Assembly (NCBI GenBank): GCA_963849365.1
Contig: CAWKHA010000003.1
Span: 310,001-374,000, forward strand
Direction: 5' to 3'
Source of the DNA: CAVQCJ01 sp963849365
GTDB lineage: Bacteria > Actinomycetota > Actinomycetes > Prado026
Length of the DNA: 64,000 nucleotides
The position numbers and the translations under genes were made by a program. Positions 1 through 9,088 of the stretch are shown piece after piece (the stretch's first letter is position 1; every line of letters starts with the position of its first letter). The notes beneath the pieces are model-generated. The model worked only from the letters and a program-made list of their open reading frames with translations, was not told the origin of the DNA and searched no databases.

Positions 1-1
1 G

Positions 2-793
2 TCGCCCGCCTCGGACCCGGACCCGGAGCACAGACCGGTAGCCACCGAGCTGGTCCGGCAGGTCGTCGCCGCGGTGCCGCCCGAGCCGTTGCGCCTGACC
101 GGCGAGCTCGACGGAGCTGTCCCGCCGCGCGCGCGGACGAACCCGGTGCGCGAGCGCTTCCGCCGGCCGGCACGGGCCGAGGAGCAGCGCCGTCGCCGGC
201 ACGTCCGCGGCCGGGCCAGGTGGCGTTGGCGCCCGCTCGTGCTCCCGACGATCGCTGCGCTGGCCCTGCTGGGACTCGCAGTCGTCGCCGGAGCGGCCTG
301 GGCGCGCGTGTCCCAAGGCGGTGACGTCGTCCCACAGGCCTGGCACCGGGCCGCAACGGAGCCGGCCTCCGTGCCCGCGACGCCGCCACCCGGTGCGCCT
401 CCGACAGCTGGCCCGGCCCCCGCGGACTGGTACCGCGTCCTGGTCGACCTGGACTTCGCTCGCGCCGCGGCGTTCGCAAACGCGGACGGAACGGTGCTGT
501 CGCGCGTCGACGCGCCCGGCTCCGCGGCGATGGAGCAGGACCTGACCGCAGTGCGTGCCCTTGCCGGCCGCGGGCTGCAGGCGCGAGGGTTCCGGATCGA
601 GGTGCTGGCGGTGCGTGCGGTGGCCGTCGACGCGACGACGGCCGTGCTGGACGTCACCGACCGGCGCGCGAGCTACACCCTCGTCACCGCCGACGGCTCC
701 CATGTCGCGACCGAGCCCGCGCGGGCGCCCACGCACTGGCGGGTCTGGCTCGTCCGATCGGGTCCGACCTGGCTGGTGCGCGATGTCAGATGA
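2..793 (+). CDS. Hypothetical single-pass membrane protein (5' truncated)
   Basis: The frame is open to the left edge, so the N-terminus is probably outside the window; the first start codon inside is GTG at 74. The visible protein has an Arg-rich cytoplasmic part, one membrane segment near residues 55-75 (counted from the GTG), a Pro/Ala linker, and an extracytoplasmic domain of about 120 residues that ends at the stop. The C-terminal domain (ADWYRVLVDLDFARAAAF... HWRVWLVRSGPTWLVRDVR) has the look of the small NTF2-like domains actinobacteria attach to membrane anchors, but I cannot name a family. It converges on the epimerase gene and overlaps its end by 8 nt. Function unknown. Confidence 0.6.
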   Translation, partial: SPASDPDPEHRPVATELVRQVVAAVPPEPLRLTGELDGAVPPRARTNPVRERFRRPARAEEQRRRRHVRGRARWRWRPLVLPTIAALALLGLAVVAGAAWARVSQGGDVVPQAWHRAATEPASVPATPPPGAPPTAGPAPADWYRVLVDLDFARAAAFANADGTVLSRVDAPGSAAMEQDLTAVRALAGRGLQARGFRIEVLAVRAVAVDATTAVLDVTDRRASYTLVTADGSHVATEPARAPTHWRVWLVRSGPTWLVRDVR

Positions 794-1670
794 GCGTCGC
801 CACAGCGGAGCGGAGATCGGCGTGCTCCCACTGGAAGCCCGCCTTGGTGAGCACATCCGGAAGCGCGCGGATCGAGCAGAGCACTTCCGACGAGATCTCG
901 CCCAGCACCGTTCGCAGCGCGAATGCAGGCACCGCCAGCACGGTCGGCCGGTGCAGGGCGCGTCCCATCTCCGCTGTGAGCTCGCCGTTCGTGACCGGTT
1001 CCGGGGCGGTCAGGTTCACCGGCCCGGAGAGGTCGTGGTCGATCAGGAACCGCAGGCCGCGTACCTCGTCCGCCAGCGTGACGTAGCTCCAGTACTGCCG
1101 GCCGCCACCGAGCCGGCCGCCGAGCCCGAGCCGGAACAGGGGGAGCATCCGGGCCCACGCCCCGCCGTTCTTGGCCATGACCAGACCGCTGCGAGGGTGC
1201 ACGACGCGGATCCCGGCGGCCCGGGCGGGCTCCGCGGCCTGCTCCCAGGCCTCGACCACGTCGGAGGCGAACCCGCTTCCCTTGGGCGCGGTCTCGTCGA
1301 CGGGCCGGCCGGCGGTGTCTCCGTAGTAGCCGATCGCAGACGCGGACACCAGCACGGACGGCTGGTGGTCGAGACCGGCGAGAGCCCGAGCGAGAGTGGT
1401 CGTCCCGTCGACTCGGCTGCGCAGGATCTCGCGCTTGCGGTCGTCGGTCCAGCGCCGGTCGCCGATCCCGGCGGCCGCCAGGTGCACGACCGCGTCGACA
1501 CCCCGGAGGGCAGCCGGGTCGATGGTCCCGGCCGTGGGGTCCCACCGGGCCTCGTCCGGCTCCTGTGGCACTCGCCGGACGAACCGCACGACGGCGTGGC
1601 CGTCCGCGGCCAGCCCGGCCACGAGCGCACGACCGATGAGACCGGAGGACCCGGTGACGGCGACCTTCAT
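786..1670 (-). CDS. TIGR01777-type NAD(P)-dependent epimerase
   Basis: 294 residues. The start MKVAVTGSSGLIGRALV shows the Rossmann TGxxGxxG nucleotide-binding loop, and the C-terminus has the LGEISSEVLCSIRALPDVLTKAGFQW region typical of the DUF1731 tail of the TIGR01777 (YfcH/SulA-like) family. The substrate is unknown for the whole family. It lies 77 nt downstream of the E2 gene on the same strand, so it is probably the last gene of an lpdA-sucB-epimerase operon; this neighbourhood is common in actinobacteria. The ATG start at 1670 gives the full Rossmann fold. Family assignment is firm; the reaction is not. Confidence 0.9.
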   Translation of the reverse strand: MKVAVTGSSGLIGRALVAGLAADGHAVVRFVRRVPQEPDEARWDPTAGTIDPAALRGVDAVVHLAAAGIGDRRWTDDRKREILRSRVDGTTTLARALAGLDHQPSVLVSASAIGYYGDTAGRPVDETAPKGSGFASDVVEAWEQAAEPARAAGIRVVHPRSGLVMAKNGGAWARMLPLFRLGLGGRLGGGRQYWSYVTLADEVRGLRFLIDHDLSGPVNLTAPEPVTNGELTAEMGRALHRPTVLAVPAFALRTVLGEISSEVLCSIRALPDVLTKAGFQWEHADLRSAVATLI

Positions 1671-1747
1671 GCGGGCAGTGTCCTCATGCGCCCATCGTCA
1701 CTCCCCGGCCACAGTCCAGCCACTCGGGCCGGCCGGACCCGGCGAGC

Positions 1748-3530
1748 TCAGAGCCCGAGCTCGGCCTCGTACGCCCCGTCCTCGAGTCGCTGCTTGATCG
1801 CGACCAGGAAGCGCGCCGCATCGGCGCCGTCGACGAGCCGGTGGTCGTACGTCAGGGCGAAGTACGCCATGGACCGGATCGCGATGCCGTCGGTGCCCGT
1901 TTCCGGGTCGGTGACCACGACAGGCCGCTTGACCACGGTGCCGGTCCCGAGGATCGCCACCTGCGGCTGGTTGATGATCGGGGTGTCGAAGAGCGCGCCG
2001 CGGCTGCCGGTGTTGGTCAGCGTGAACGTCCCGCCGGACAGCTCGTCGGGGGTGATCTTGTTGCCGCGGGTCCGCTCGGCGAGGTCGGTGATCTTGCGGG
2101 CCAGCCCGGCCAGCGTGAGGTCCCCGGCCTCGCGGATGACCGGCACCAGCAGGCCACGCTCGGTGTCCACGGCGATACCGAGGTGCTCGGCCTCGTGGTA
2201 CGTGACCGTGCCGGCCGCGGTGTCGATGCTCGCGTTGACCTGGGGGAAGGCCTTGAGCGCATCCACGGTGGCCTTCGCGAAGAACGGGAGGAACGACAGC
2301 CGGACGCCCTCGCGTACCTCGAAGTCTGCCTTGGCCCTGGCCCGCAGACCGGCGATGCGGGTCACGTCGACCTCGACGAAGGTGGTCAGCTGCGCCGAGA
2401 CCTGCAACGACTCGACCATCCGCTGCGCGATGACCTTGCGCAGACGTGACAACGGCTCGGTGCGTCCCCGCAGGGGTGACGGGAGCGGCGCGGGGGCCGC
2501 CGCCGAGGCCGGTGCCGGGTCGCGGCACCGCCGGCTGTACGGGTGGCGCCGCTGCACGTACGGCTGCCTCGGCTCGCTGCCTCTCCGCAGCCTCGAGGAC
2601 GTCCTGCTTGCGGATCCGGCCCCCCACCCCGGTCCCGGTGAGCGAGCCCAGGTCGATGCCGTGCTCGGCTGCGAGCTTGCGTACCAGCGGTGTCACGTAC
2701 GTCTCCTCGCCGGCGCCGCTCGCGGGTACCGCGGCAGCGGGGGTCGGCGCCGCAGGCAGCGTGGGCTGCGCAACGGGTACAGGTGCAGGCGGGGCCACAG
2801 CCGCCGGCGCGGCCGCCGCCACCGGGGCAGCGGCGCGGGCAGGAGCCGGAATGGGGGTCGGGCTCGGGGTCGGGGTCGCACCGGCGGCGCCGATGACGCC
2901 GAGTGTCGTGCCCACCGGGACGGTCGTGTCCTCCGCGGCGTCGATGGACACGAGCACGCCGGCGACCGGAGCCGGGATCTCGGTGTCCACCTTGTCGGTG
3001 GACACCTCCAGCAGCGGCTCGTCGAGCGCGACCGGGTCGCCGACCGCTTTCAGCCAACGCGTCACGGTCCCCTCGGTGACGCTCTCGCCGAGCGCGGGGA
3101 GCACGACAGGTGTGCCGCCGGCCGGGTCGGCGGCCGGATCAGCCGGTGCCGCCGCAGCCGGTGCCGCCGCGGCGGGTGCCGGCTCGACCGGCGGGGCCGG
3201 AGCCTGCGGTGCCGGAGCCTGCGGTGCCTCCTCAGCCGGTGCCTCCTGCGGCGGAGCGTCCGCCGGGGCTGCGTCCGCAGCGGCCGCGTCGGCGGTGTCC
3301 CCGATCACCGCCAGCTCGGCGCCGACCGGCACGGTCTCGTCCTCTCGCGCCACGATCCGGACCAGCACGCCCGAAGCCGGCGCCGGGATCTCCGTGTCCA
3401 CCTTGTCCGTCGAGACCTCGAGCAGTGGTTCGTCGGCCTGGACCGCGTCCCCCTCCTGCTTCAGCCAGCGGGTGACCGTGCCCTCGGTGACGCTCTCGCC
3501 CAGGGCGGGCATCGTGACGGAGACCGTCAT
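1748..3530 (-). CDS. sucB: 2-oxoacid dehydrogenase E2, dihydrolipoyl acyltransferase (apparent frameshift)
   Basis: E2 core of the pyruvate/2-oxoglutarate dehydrogenase complexes. The ATG frame gives two near-identical lipoyl domains (residues about 1-76 and 145-220, each with the lipoylation motif STDKVDTEIP), Ala/Pro linkers and a peripheral E1/E3-binding domain (YVTPLVRKLAAEHGIDLGSL, about residue 300). The catalytic domain continues in another frame, starting near SPLRGRTEPLSRLRKVIAQR and carrying the active-site DHRLVDGAD. The two parts join if one base is removed, most simply one G of the GGGGG run at 2492-2496; read as given, the first frame runs out of E2 sequence. This gene is normally important, so a sequencing indel is more likely than a true pseudogene. 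A GAGGAG site precedes the start by 9 nt. lpdA lies upstream on the same strand. Confidence 0.9.
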
Positions 3531-3565
3531 CCTCGTCGACTCCTCGTCTCGCCGGCCTGCGCCGG

Positions 3566-3611
3566 CTGTCGTGGATCGGGCTGTCGTGGATCGGGCTGTC
3601 GTTGGATCGGG
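3566..3611. repeat. Triple 15-bp direct repeat between lpdA and sucB
   Basis: The unit CTGTCGTGGATCGGG occurs twice exactly (3566-3580, 3581-3595) and a third time with one extra T (3596-3611). It fills much of the 117-nt gap between the lpdA stop and the sucB start. It is not coding. It could be a protein-binding array or slipped-strand expansion; the sequence does not decide. Confidence 0.85.
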
Positions 3612-3647
3612 ACTGCGGGGGAGCGTCGCACCCTGGCGGCGCTCCGG

Positions 3648-5036
3648 TCAGCCGTGGGTGTGCAGCGGCTTGCCGGCCAGCGCGAGGTGCGCCTCGCCGA
3701 CCGCCTCGGACTGAGTGGGGTGCGGGTGGATCAGCGCGGCCACGTCCTCGGCGTAGGCCTCCCAGTTGTAGATCAGCTGCGCCTCGGCCAGCAGCTCGCC
3801 GACCCGCGCGCCGACCATGTGCACCCCGACCACGGGACCGTCGGACACCGACACCAGCTTCACGGCACCGGCGGTCTTGAGGATCTGCGACTTGCCGTTG
3901 CCGGCCAGGTCGTACGTGAGCGTCCGGACCTTGTCGTCCCCGTAGCGCTCGCGGGCCGCCGCCTCGGTGATGCCGACCGACGCCACCTCAGGGTCGCAGT
4001 ACGCGATCCGCGGGACCCCGTCGTAGTCGATCGGCCGCGGGTTCAGGCCGCCGATGTGCTCCGCCACGAGGATGCCCTCGGCGAACCCGACGTGGGCCAG
4101 CTGCAGCGTCGGGATCAGGTCGCCGACGGCGTACACCCCGGGCACCGAGGTCCGGCAGAACTCGTCGACGGTCACGAACCCGCGCTCGATGGCGACGCCC
4201 GCCTCCGCGTACCCGAGACCCTCGGAGGCGGGCCCGCGGCCGACGGCGACCAGGAGCAGGTCGGCGTCGAACGTCTTGCCGCCCTCCAGCGACACCCGCA
4301 CGCCGGTGGCCGTGTGCTCGACGCCGCTGAACCGCACGCCGACCTCGAACGGGATGCCGCGCTTGCGGAACGCGCGCTCCAGCAGCTTGGAGCTCGCCTC
4401 GTCCTCGAGCGGTACCAGGTGCGGCAGTGCCTCGACCACGGTCACGTCCGCCCCGAAGGACCGCCACACGCTGGCGAACTCCACGCCGATCACGCCACCG
4501 CCGAGGATCACCGCCGACCGCGGGACGTAGTCCATGGTGAGCGCCTGGTCGCTGGTGATCACCCGCGCCCCGTCGATCTCCAGCCCGGGCAGCGTCCGCG
4601 CGTACGAGCCCGACGCCAGCACGACGTGCCGGCCGGTGAAGTCGGTGTCGCCGACGCGCACGGTCGTGGGGGAGACGAGCCGCCCCTCACCCTCGACCAG
4701 TGTGATCCCGCGGCTCTTCACCAGGCCCTGCAGGCCCTTGTAGAGGCGGGCCACGACCTGGTCCTTGTACGTGTTGACACCGGCCATGTCGATGCCGTCC
4801 AGCGTGGCCCGGACCCCGAACTGCTCGGATCCGCGGGCGGCGTCGGCCACCTCCGCGGCGTGCAGGAGCGCCTTGGTCGGGATGCATCCGCGGTGCAGGC
4901 AGGTGCCGCCGACCTTGTCCCGCTCGACCAGGGCGACGCTCAGTCCGAGCTCGGCAGCCCGGAATGCGCACGCGTACCCGCCGCTGCCACCGCCCAGGAC
5001 GACGATGTCGAAGCTGCCATCGGCGGTGTCCGGCAC
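3648..5036 (-). CDS. lpdA: Dihydrolipoyl dehydrogenase (E3)
   Basis: 462 residues, normal E3 length. This flavoprotein reoxidises the dihydrolipoyl groups of the E2 protein encoded next to it and passes electrons to NAD+. Visible features: FAD-binding VLGGGSGGYACAFRAAELG at the N-terminus, the redox disulfide GGTCLHRGCIPTKA, a second Rossmann motif (ILGGGVIGVEFASVW) for NAD, and the C-terminal catalytic His-Glu region HPHPTQSEAVGEA. Same strand and just upstream of sucB, so probably one operon. The start region faces the 124-residue gene at 5189, leaving a 152-nt divergent promoter region. Confidence 0.96.
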   Translation of the reverse strand: MPDTADGSFDIVVLGGGSGGYACAFRAAELGLSVALVERDKVGGTCLHRGCIPTKALLHAAEVADAARGSEQFGVRATLDGIDMAGVNTYKDQVVARLYKGLQGLVKSRGITLVEGEGRLVSPTTVRVGDTDFTGRHVVLASGSYARTLPGLEIDGARVITSDQALTMDYVPRSAVILGGGVIGVEFASVWRSFGADVTVVEALPHLVPLEDEASSKLLERAFRKRGIPFEVGVRFSGVEHTATGVRVSLEGGKTFDADLLLVAVGRGPASEGLGYAEAGVAIERGFVTVDEFCRTSVPGVYAVGDLIPTLQLAHVGFAEGILVAEHIGGLNPRPIDYDGVPRIAYCDPEVASVGITEAAARERYGDDKVRTLTYDLAGNGKSQILKTAGAVKLVSVSDGPVVGVHMVGARVGELLAEAQLIYNWEAYAEDVAALIHPHPTQSEAVGEAHLALAGKPLHTHG

Positions 5037-5188
5037 GGGTGCTCCTCGATCTCGCGGCTGGCGCGGTCCAGCGGTCCGGTCATCATTTCACCCTCGCGGG
5101 ATCACCGGCCAACTGCCTGCAGTTGCCGGGGTCGGGACCCCGCGGGCCGCTACCGTTGCCCCCGGCGCGACGTCGATGGGGAGGTCCG

Positions 5189-5563
5189 GTGGGTCTGTTC
5201 GGCCGCTTCGGTCGCCGGCGCGACCGGCAACGCCCCGGCGTACCCCGCGAGGCGGTCTCGGAGGACCGCAGGCACCTCGAGGAGTTCGTGCGTACCCGAG
5301 TCGGGGTGGAGGCGTTCGTCGAGCCGCGCACGACCGTCACCGAGACGACAGTCGTGCTGGTCGCGACGTCGGGGGAGTGGACCCGTCGCCGGGTGCCGTC
5401 GCCCAGGGTCGCCCACGACTGGGCGAACGCGCTGGGCGTCCCCTCGTACGACGCCGCTGTGGTCGGCTACCCGCAGCGGATGCGGGACTGGACCGCTGCC
5501 CGGGCGGCGGAGCAGAAGCGCCGGGCCGCCGGCGGGAGCGCCGCGACCGAGAGCGGGTCCTGA
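5189..5563 (+). CDS. Conserved hypothetical protein, lpd-pepA neighbourhood
   Basis: 124 residues. The frame is open far upstream, but the GTG at 5189 has a GGGGAGG ribosome site just before it and gives a protein starting MGLFGRFGRRR. It has a basic N-terminus, then a mixed alpha/beta domain with TTVTETTVVLVATSGEW and a Tyr/Trp-rich end. Small proteins of this kind sit between lpd and leucyl aminopeptidase in other actinobacteria, sometimes labelled oxidoreductase, but I see no cofactor motif. Function unknown. It converges with pepA. Confidence 0.7.
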   Translation: MGLFGRFGRRRDRQRPGVPREAVSEDRRHLEEFVRTRVGVEAFVEPRTTVTETTVVLVATSGEWTRRRVPSPRVAHDWANALGVPSYDAAVVGYPQRMRDWTAARAAEQKRRAAGGSAATESGS

Positions 5564-5608
5564 GCGCGGAACCGGCTGCGGGGTGCCGCTGGACCGCGCC
5601 GGGGCGGC

Positions 5609-7147
5609 TCAGAGCCGCCCGGCCGCCAGGTCTTCGGCCAGCTGGACGAGCGTTCGCACGGCGACGCCCGTCCCGCCCTTCGACGTGTACCCGTAGGGCG
5701 CGCCGTCGTGGTAGGCCGGCCCGGCGATGTCGATGTGGGCCCAGCGCCGTCCCGGCTCGACGAACTCGCGCAGGAAGACCCCGCCGGAGAGCATCCCGGC
5801 CAGGCGCGCGTTGTCCACGTTGGCGAGGTCGGCGACCTGGGAGTCCAGCCCGCGCCGGAGCTCCTCGGGCAGGGGCATCGGCCACATGACCTCGCCGACC
5901 CGGTTCGCCGCGTCGAACACCGCGGCCCGGAACCCGTCGTCGTTCGCCATGATCCCGGCGGTCCGGGCTCCCAGCGCGACTCGCGCGGCGCCGGTCAGGG
6001 TCGCCACGTCGACGATCGCGTCCGGGTCCTCCTCGGCCGCCGCCACGAGCGCGTCCGCCAGCACCAGCCGGCCCTCGGCGTCGGTGTTCAGCACCTCGAC
6101 CGTCCGGCCGCCGTACGTCGTCAGCACGTCGGAGGGGCGCTGCGAACGGCCGCCGGGCATGTTCTCGGCGAGCGGCAGCCAGCCGGTGACGTCCACGGCC
6201 GGTTTGAGCCGGGCCACGGCCAGCAGGGCGGCGAGCACGGCAGCCGCCCCGCTCATGTCGCTCTTCATCGCCTCCATGCCCGCAGCCGGCTTGATCGAGA
6301 TCCCCCCGCTGTCGAAGGTGATGCCCTTGCCGACGAGTGCGAGGTGGCCGTTCGCCTCGGCCGGACGGTAGGCCAGGCGCACCAGCCGCGGTGGGTTCGC
6401 CGAGCCCTGGCCGACGCCGAGGATGCCGCCGTAGCCGCCCTTGCGCAGGGCCTTCTCGTCCAGCACCGAGACCGCGAGGCCGACGGCGGTGCCCTCGCGC
6501 CGGGCGACCTCGGCGAACGCCGCCGGAGTCATGGCGTTGGGCGGGGTGTTGATCAGGTCCCGCGCCAGCGTCATCGACTCGGCCAGCGCCCGTCCGCGGG
6601 CCAGCGCGGCGCGGGCCGACTTGCCGTCGGCGCCCGGGCCGGTCGCGAGCACGAAGGACCGCACGCCGGGCTTGGACTGGTCGGCGGTCCGGCCGCGGAA
6701 CCGGAGGAACGCGTAGGCCCCGAGCAGCGCCCCGGTCGCGACGGCTTCGACCTGGTCGGCGTCGGACGCAGGGAGCCCGAGCACCACCCTGCCCCGGCCG
6801 GCCAGGCTGCGCGCGGCGGCGCCGGCGGCTCGGCGCAGGGTCTCCGCGTCGTACGTGCGCTTCTCGTCGCCGAGGCCGGTGACGACCACCATGCCCGCCG
6901 CGACCCCGGGCGGGGACGGGACGCGCACGACCTCGTCGGCCGCGCCGGTGACCCCGAGGTCGGCGAGTGTACGGACCAGACCGCGCAGGGCGCCCGACCC
7001 CTCCGGACCGACGACGACGACGCCCTGGCCCGACCCGGCCGGCCGCCCGCCCTTGGACTTCTTGGCCGCCGGCTTGGCGACGCCGACGACGAGCGCGTCG
7101 CCGGGCACGGAGCTGGGCAGGTCGGCGGAGAGCGTGATGCTGGCCAA
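5609..7147 (-). CDS. pepA: Leucyl aminopeptidase (M17 family)
   Basis: 512 residues from a TTG start at 7147, chosen because AGGAG lies 9 nt before it and the protein then begins with the N-terminal macrodomain-like part (ITLSADLPSSVPGDALVVG). The C-terminal catalytic domain carries the M17 metal/active-site motifs: KGITFDSGG with the metal-binding Lys and Asp, and the signature NTDAEGRLVLADAL. The enzyme removes N-terminal residues, preferentially leucine, in the cytosol and uses two metal ions. It diverges from gcvT across about 100 nt. Confidence 0.94.
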   Translation of the reverse strand: MASITLSADLPSSVPGDALVVGVAKPAAKKSKGGRPAGSGQGVVVVGPEGSGALRGLVRTLADLGVTGAADEVVRVPSPPGVAAGMVVVTGLGDEKRTYDAETLRRAAGAAARSLAGRGRVVLGLPASDADQVEAVATGALLGAYAFLRFRGRTADQSKPGVRSFVLATGPGADGKSARAALARGRALAESMTLARDLINTPPNAMTPAAFAEVARREGTAVGLAVSVLDEKALRKGGYGGILGVGQGSANPPRLVRLAYRPAEANGHLALVGKGITFDSGGISIKPAAGMEAMKSDMSGAAAVLAALLAVARLKPAVDVTGWLPLAENMPGGRSQRPSDVLTTYGGRTVEVLNTDAEGRLVLADALVAAAEEDPDAIVDVATLTGAARVALGARTAGIMANDDGFRAAVFDAANRVGEVMWPMPLPEELRRGLDSQVADLANVDNARLAGMLSGGVFLREFVEPGRRWAHIDIAGPAYHDGAPYGYTSKGGTGVAVRTLVQLAEDLAAGRL

Positions 7148-7236
7148 GGCTCGGGGCTCCTGTCGATCGGTCGGGTGGCGCGGCGGTGCCAACGGTGCGG
7201 GCGGTGCGGGCGGTCGGACCTTCCCGGCGACCCTAG

Positions 7237-7242
7237 TAGCGT
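7237..7242 (+). promoter_or_regulatory. Putative -10 box of gcvT (leaderless)
   Basis: TAGCGT lies 8 nt before the GTG at 7251, the spacing of a leaderless actinobacterial transcript. It matters because the only in-frame start for the uninterrupted gcvT frame (GTG 7241) would lie inside this box. Confidence 0.45.
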
Positions 7243-7250
7243 GCGTGGCC

Positions 7251-8392
7251 GTGACCATGACCGGCCCGACCCCGGCGGCGTCCTCGGGGGACTCCTGCGA
7301 TCCCCGCTGCACGAGCGCCACGTCGTCCTCGGCGCGAAGATGGCCGACTTCGGCGGCTGGGAGATGCCGATCGAGTACCCCGGCGGCGGCGTGCTCAAAG
7401 AGCACACCACGGTACGTGCGGCCGTCGGCGTCTTCGACGTCTCGCACCTGGGCAAAGCCTCGGTCCACGGTGCGGGCGCGACCTCGTTCGTCGACGCCAC
7501 CCTGACCAACGCGCTCGGCCGGATCGGGCCGGGGCAGGCGCAGTACACGTTGTGCTGCAACGACTCCGGCGGCGTGGTCGACGACCTGATCGCCTACCTG
7601 GTCGCGGACGACGAGGTGTTCCTGGTGCCGAACGCCGCCAACACCGCCGAGGTCGTCCGGCGCCTGGCCGCGGCGGCGCCGGGCGGGGTCGACGTCCAGG
7701 ACCGGCACCGCGAGTACGGCGTGCTGGCCGTGCAGGGACCGCGCTCGGCCGAGCTGCTCGACCGCCTGCGGCTGCCGACCGGCCACCCGTACATGTCCTT
7801 CGAGACCGGCGAGCTCGACGGCGCGTCGATGTCGGTGTGCCGCACGGGCTACACCGGCGAGCACGGGTACGAGCTGGTGCCGCGCTGGGCCGACACCGCC
7901 GGCGTCTGGGACCGGCTGCTGGCGGCCGGCGCTGACCTCGGCGTGCGCCCCTGCGGGCTCGGGGCCCGCGACACGCTGCGCACCGAGATGGGCTACCCGT
8001 TGCACGGGCAGGACCTGTCCGAGCAGATCACGCCGGTCCAGGCCCGTTCCGGTTGGGCCGTCGGCTGGGACAAGCCCGCGTTCTGGGGCCGCGAGGCCCT
8101 GCTCGCCGAGCGCGCTGCCGGTGCGCAGCGGCTGCTCTGGGGGCTGCTCGCCCAGGACCGGGGGATCCCGCGGCCGCACATGCAGGTCCGCGGCGGCGCG
8201 GACGGCCCGGACCGCGAGCTGGGCGAGGTGACCAGCGGGACGTTCTCCCCGACCCTGCGGCAGGGCATCGGCCTCGCCCTGCTCGACCGTACGGTGACCG
8301 AGGGCGACGAGGTCGTCGTCGACGTGCGGGGGCGTCCGTCGGTGATGCGTGTGGTCAAGCCGCCGTTCGTCCACCCGACCGGCCTGCGCTGA
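7251..8392 (+). CDS. gcvT: Glycine cleavage system T protein, aminomethyltransferase (probable 1-nt indel near start)
   Basis: Transfers the one-carbon unit from the aminomethyl-lipoyl H protein to tetrahydrofolate. The body is full length: LHERHVVLGAKMADFGGWEMPIEY at the start, GYTGEHGYEL in the folate-binding domain, and the C-terminal barrel (GEVTSGTFSPTL). The N-terminus is problematic. A leaderless promoter points to GTG 7251 (M-T-M-T-G-P-T), but this frame reaches the conserved body only if one G is added to the GGGGG run at 7286-7290. Without that, translation would have to start at GTG 7241. I favour an indel. No gcvH or gcvP is in the window. Confidence 0.9.
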
Positions 8393-8404
8393 GCGGCGGG
8401 TCGT

Positions 8405-8830
8405 TCAGCTCCCCGGTCCGGCGCGCTCAAGCACGACCACAGGGATGGTCCGCTCGACGCCGGCCTGGTGCTCGGCGAAGAACGGGTACCGCTCGGCGAT
8501 CGAGGTGAAGAGCCGGTCGTGCTCCTCCCCCTGGGGCACCACCGCCACGGCGTCGTAGCTGTCCGCCTCGATCTCCACGTGCACGTGCGGGTGGGCGACC
8601 AGGTTCCGGTACCACTGCGGGTGCTCGGGTGCCCCGGCGTTCGATGCCACAACCATGAGCCGCGCGCCGTCCCGGATGAACATCATCGGGGTGGTGCGCA
8701 GCTCCCCGCTGCGACGGCCGGTCGTCGTCAGCAGCAGGACCGGTCGACCGTCGGGCGCGCCGTGCTCGGCCCGGAACCGCTCGATGAGCTGCCTGTTGTA
8801 CGCACGCTGGTCGAAGGGCACGTCGGTCAT
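8405..8830 (-). CDS. Nitroreductase/deazaflavin (F420)-dependent oxidoreductase, DDN family
   Basis: 141 residues, the usual size of the DDN/F420H2-dependent quinone reductase family. Motifs seen: LLLTTTGRRSGELRTTPMMF near residue 35, then WYRNLVAHPHVHVEI, which together form the split-barrel F420 site. Members reduce quinones or xenobiotics with F420H2; the physiological substrate here is unknown. Single gene converging on gcvT with a 12-nt gap. Confidence 0.9.
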   Translation of the reverse strand: MTDVPFDQRAYNRQLIERFRAEHGAPDGRPVLLLTTTGRRSGELRTTPMMFIRDGARLMVVASNAGAPEHPQWYRNLVAHPHVHVEIEADSYDAVAVVPQGEEHDRLFTSIAERYPFFAEHQAGVERTIPVVVLERAGPGS

Positions 8831-9088
8831 GCCGGCGACGCTAGCGCGGCACGGCTTCGTACCGGACCACGGACCGGTGCGGTCCGCCGAAGCGGAGGTT
8901 GAGCGCGATCAAACCGGCGGTGACGGCCGCCCAGGCGCACCACAGTGACGCGAACGACTCCGCCGACGAGGTCGCCCTGGGCGGAGAAGCACACGCTCGC
9001 GACCGTAGCCCTGCCGCATCCTGGCCACGTGCGTTGCGAGCTGTCGGATCCGGGTGCTGTGCTGGGCGCCGGTATCGGGAGGGCTGCG

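Noticed and set aside
555..5696. Open frame of 1713 codons on the plus strand
   Set aside because: It runs antisense through the epimerase, sucB and lpdA genes, is Arg/Gly/Pro-rich and has no domain; long antisense frames are normal at this GC content.
8831..9088. Possible small minus-strand membrane protein ending at 8841
   Set aside because: It has one hydrophobic stretch, but no plausible start codon or ribosome site in frame.
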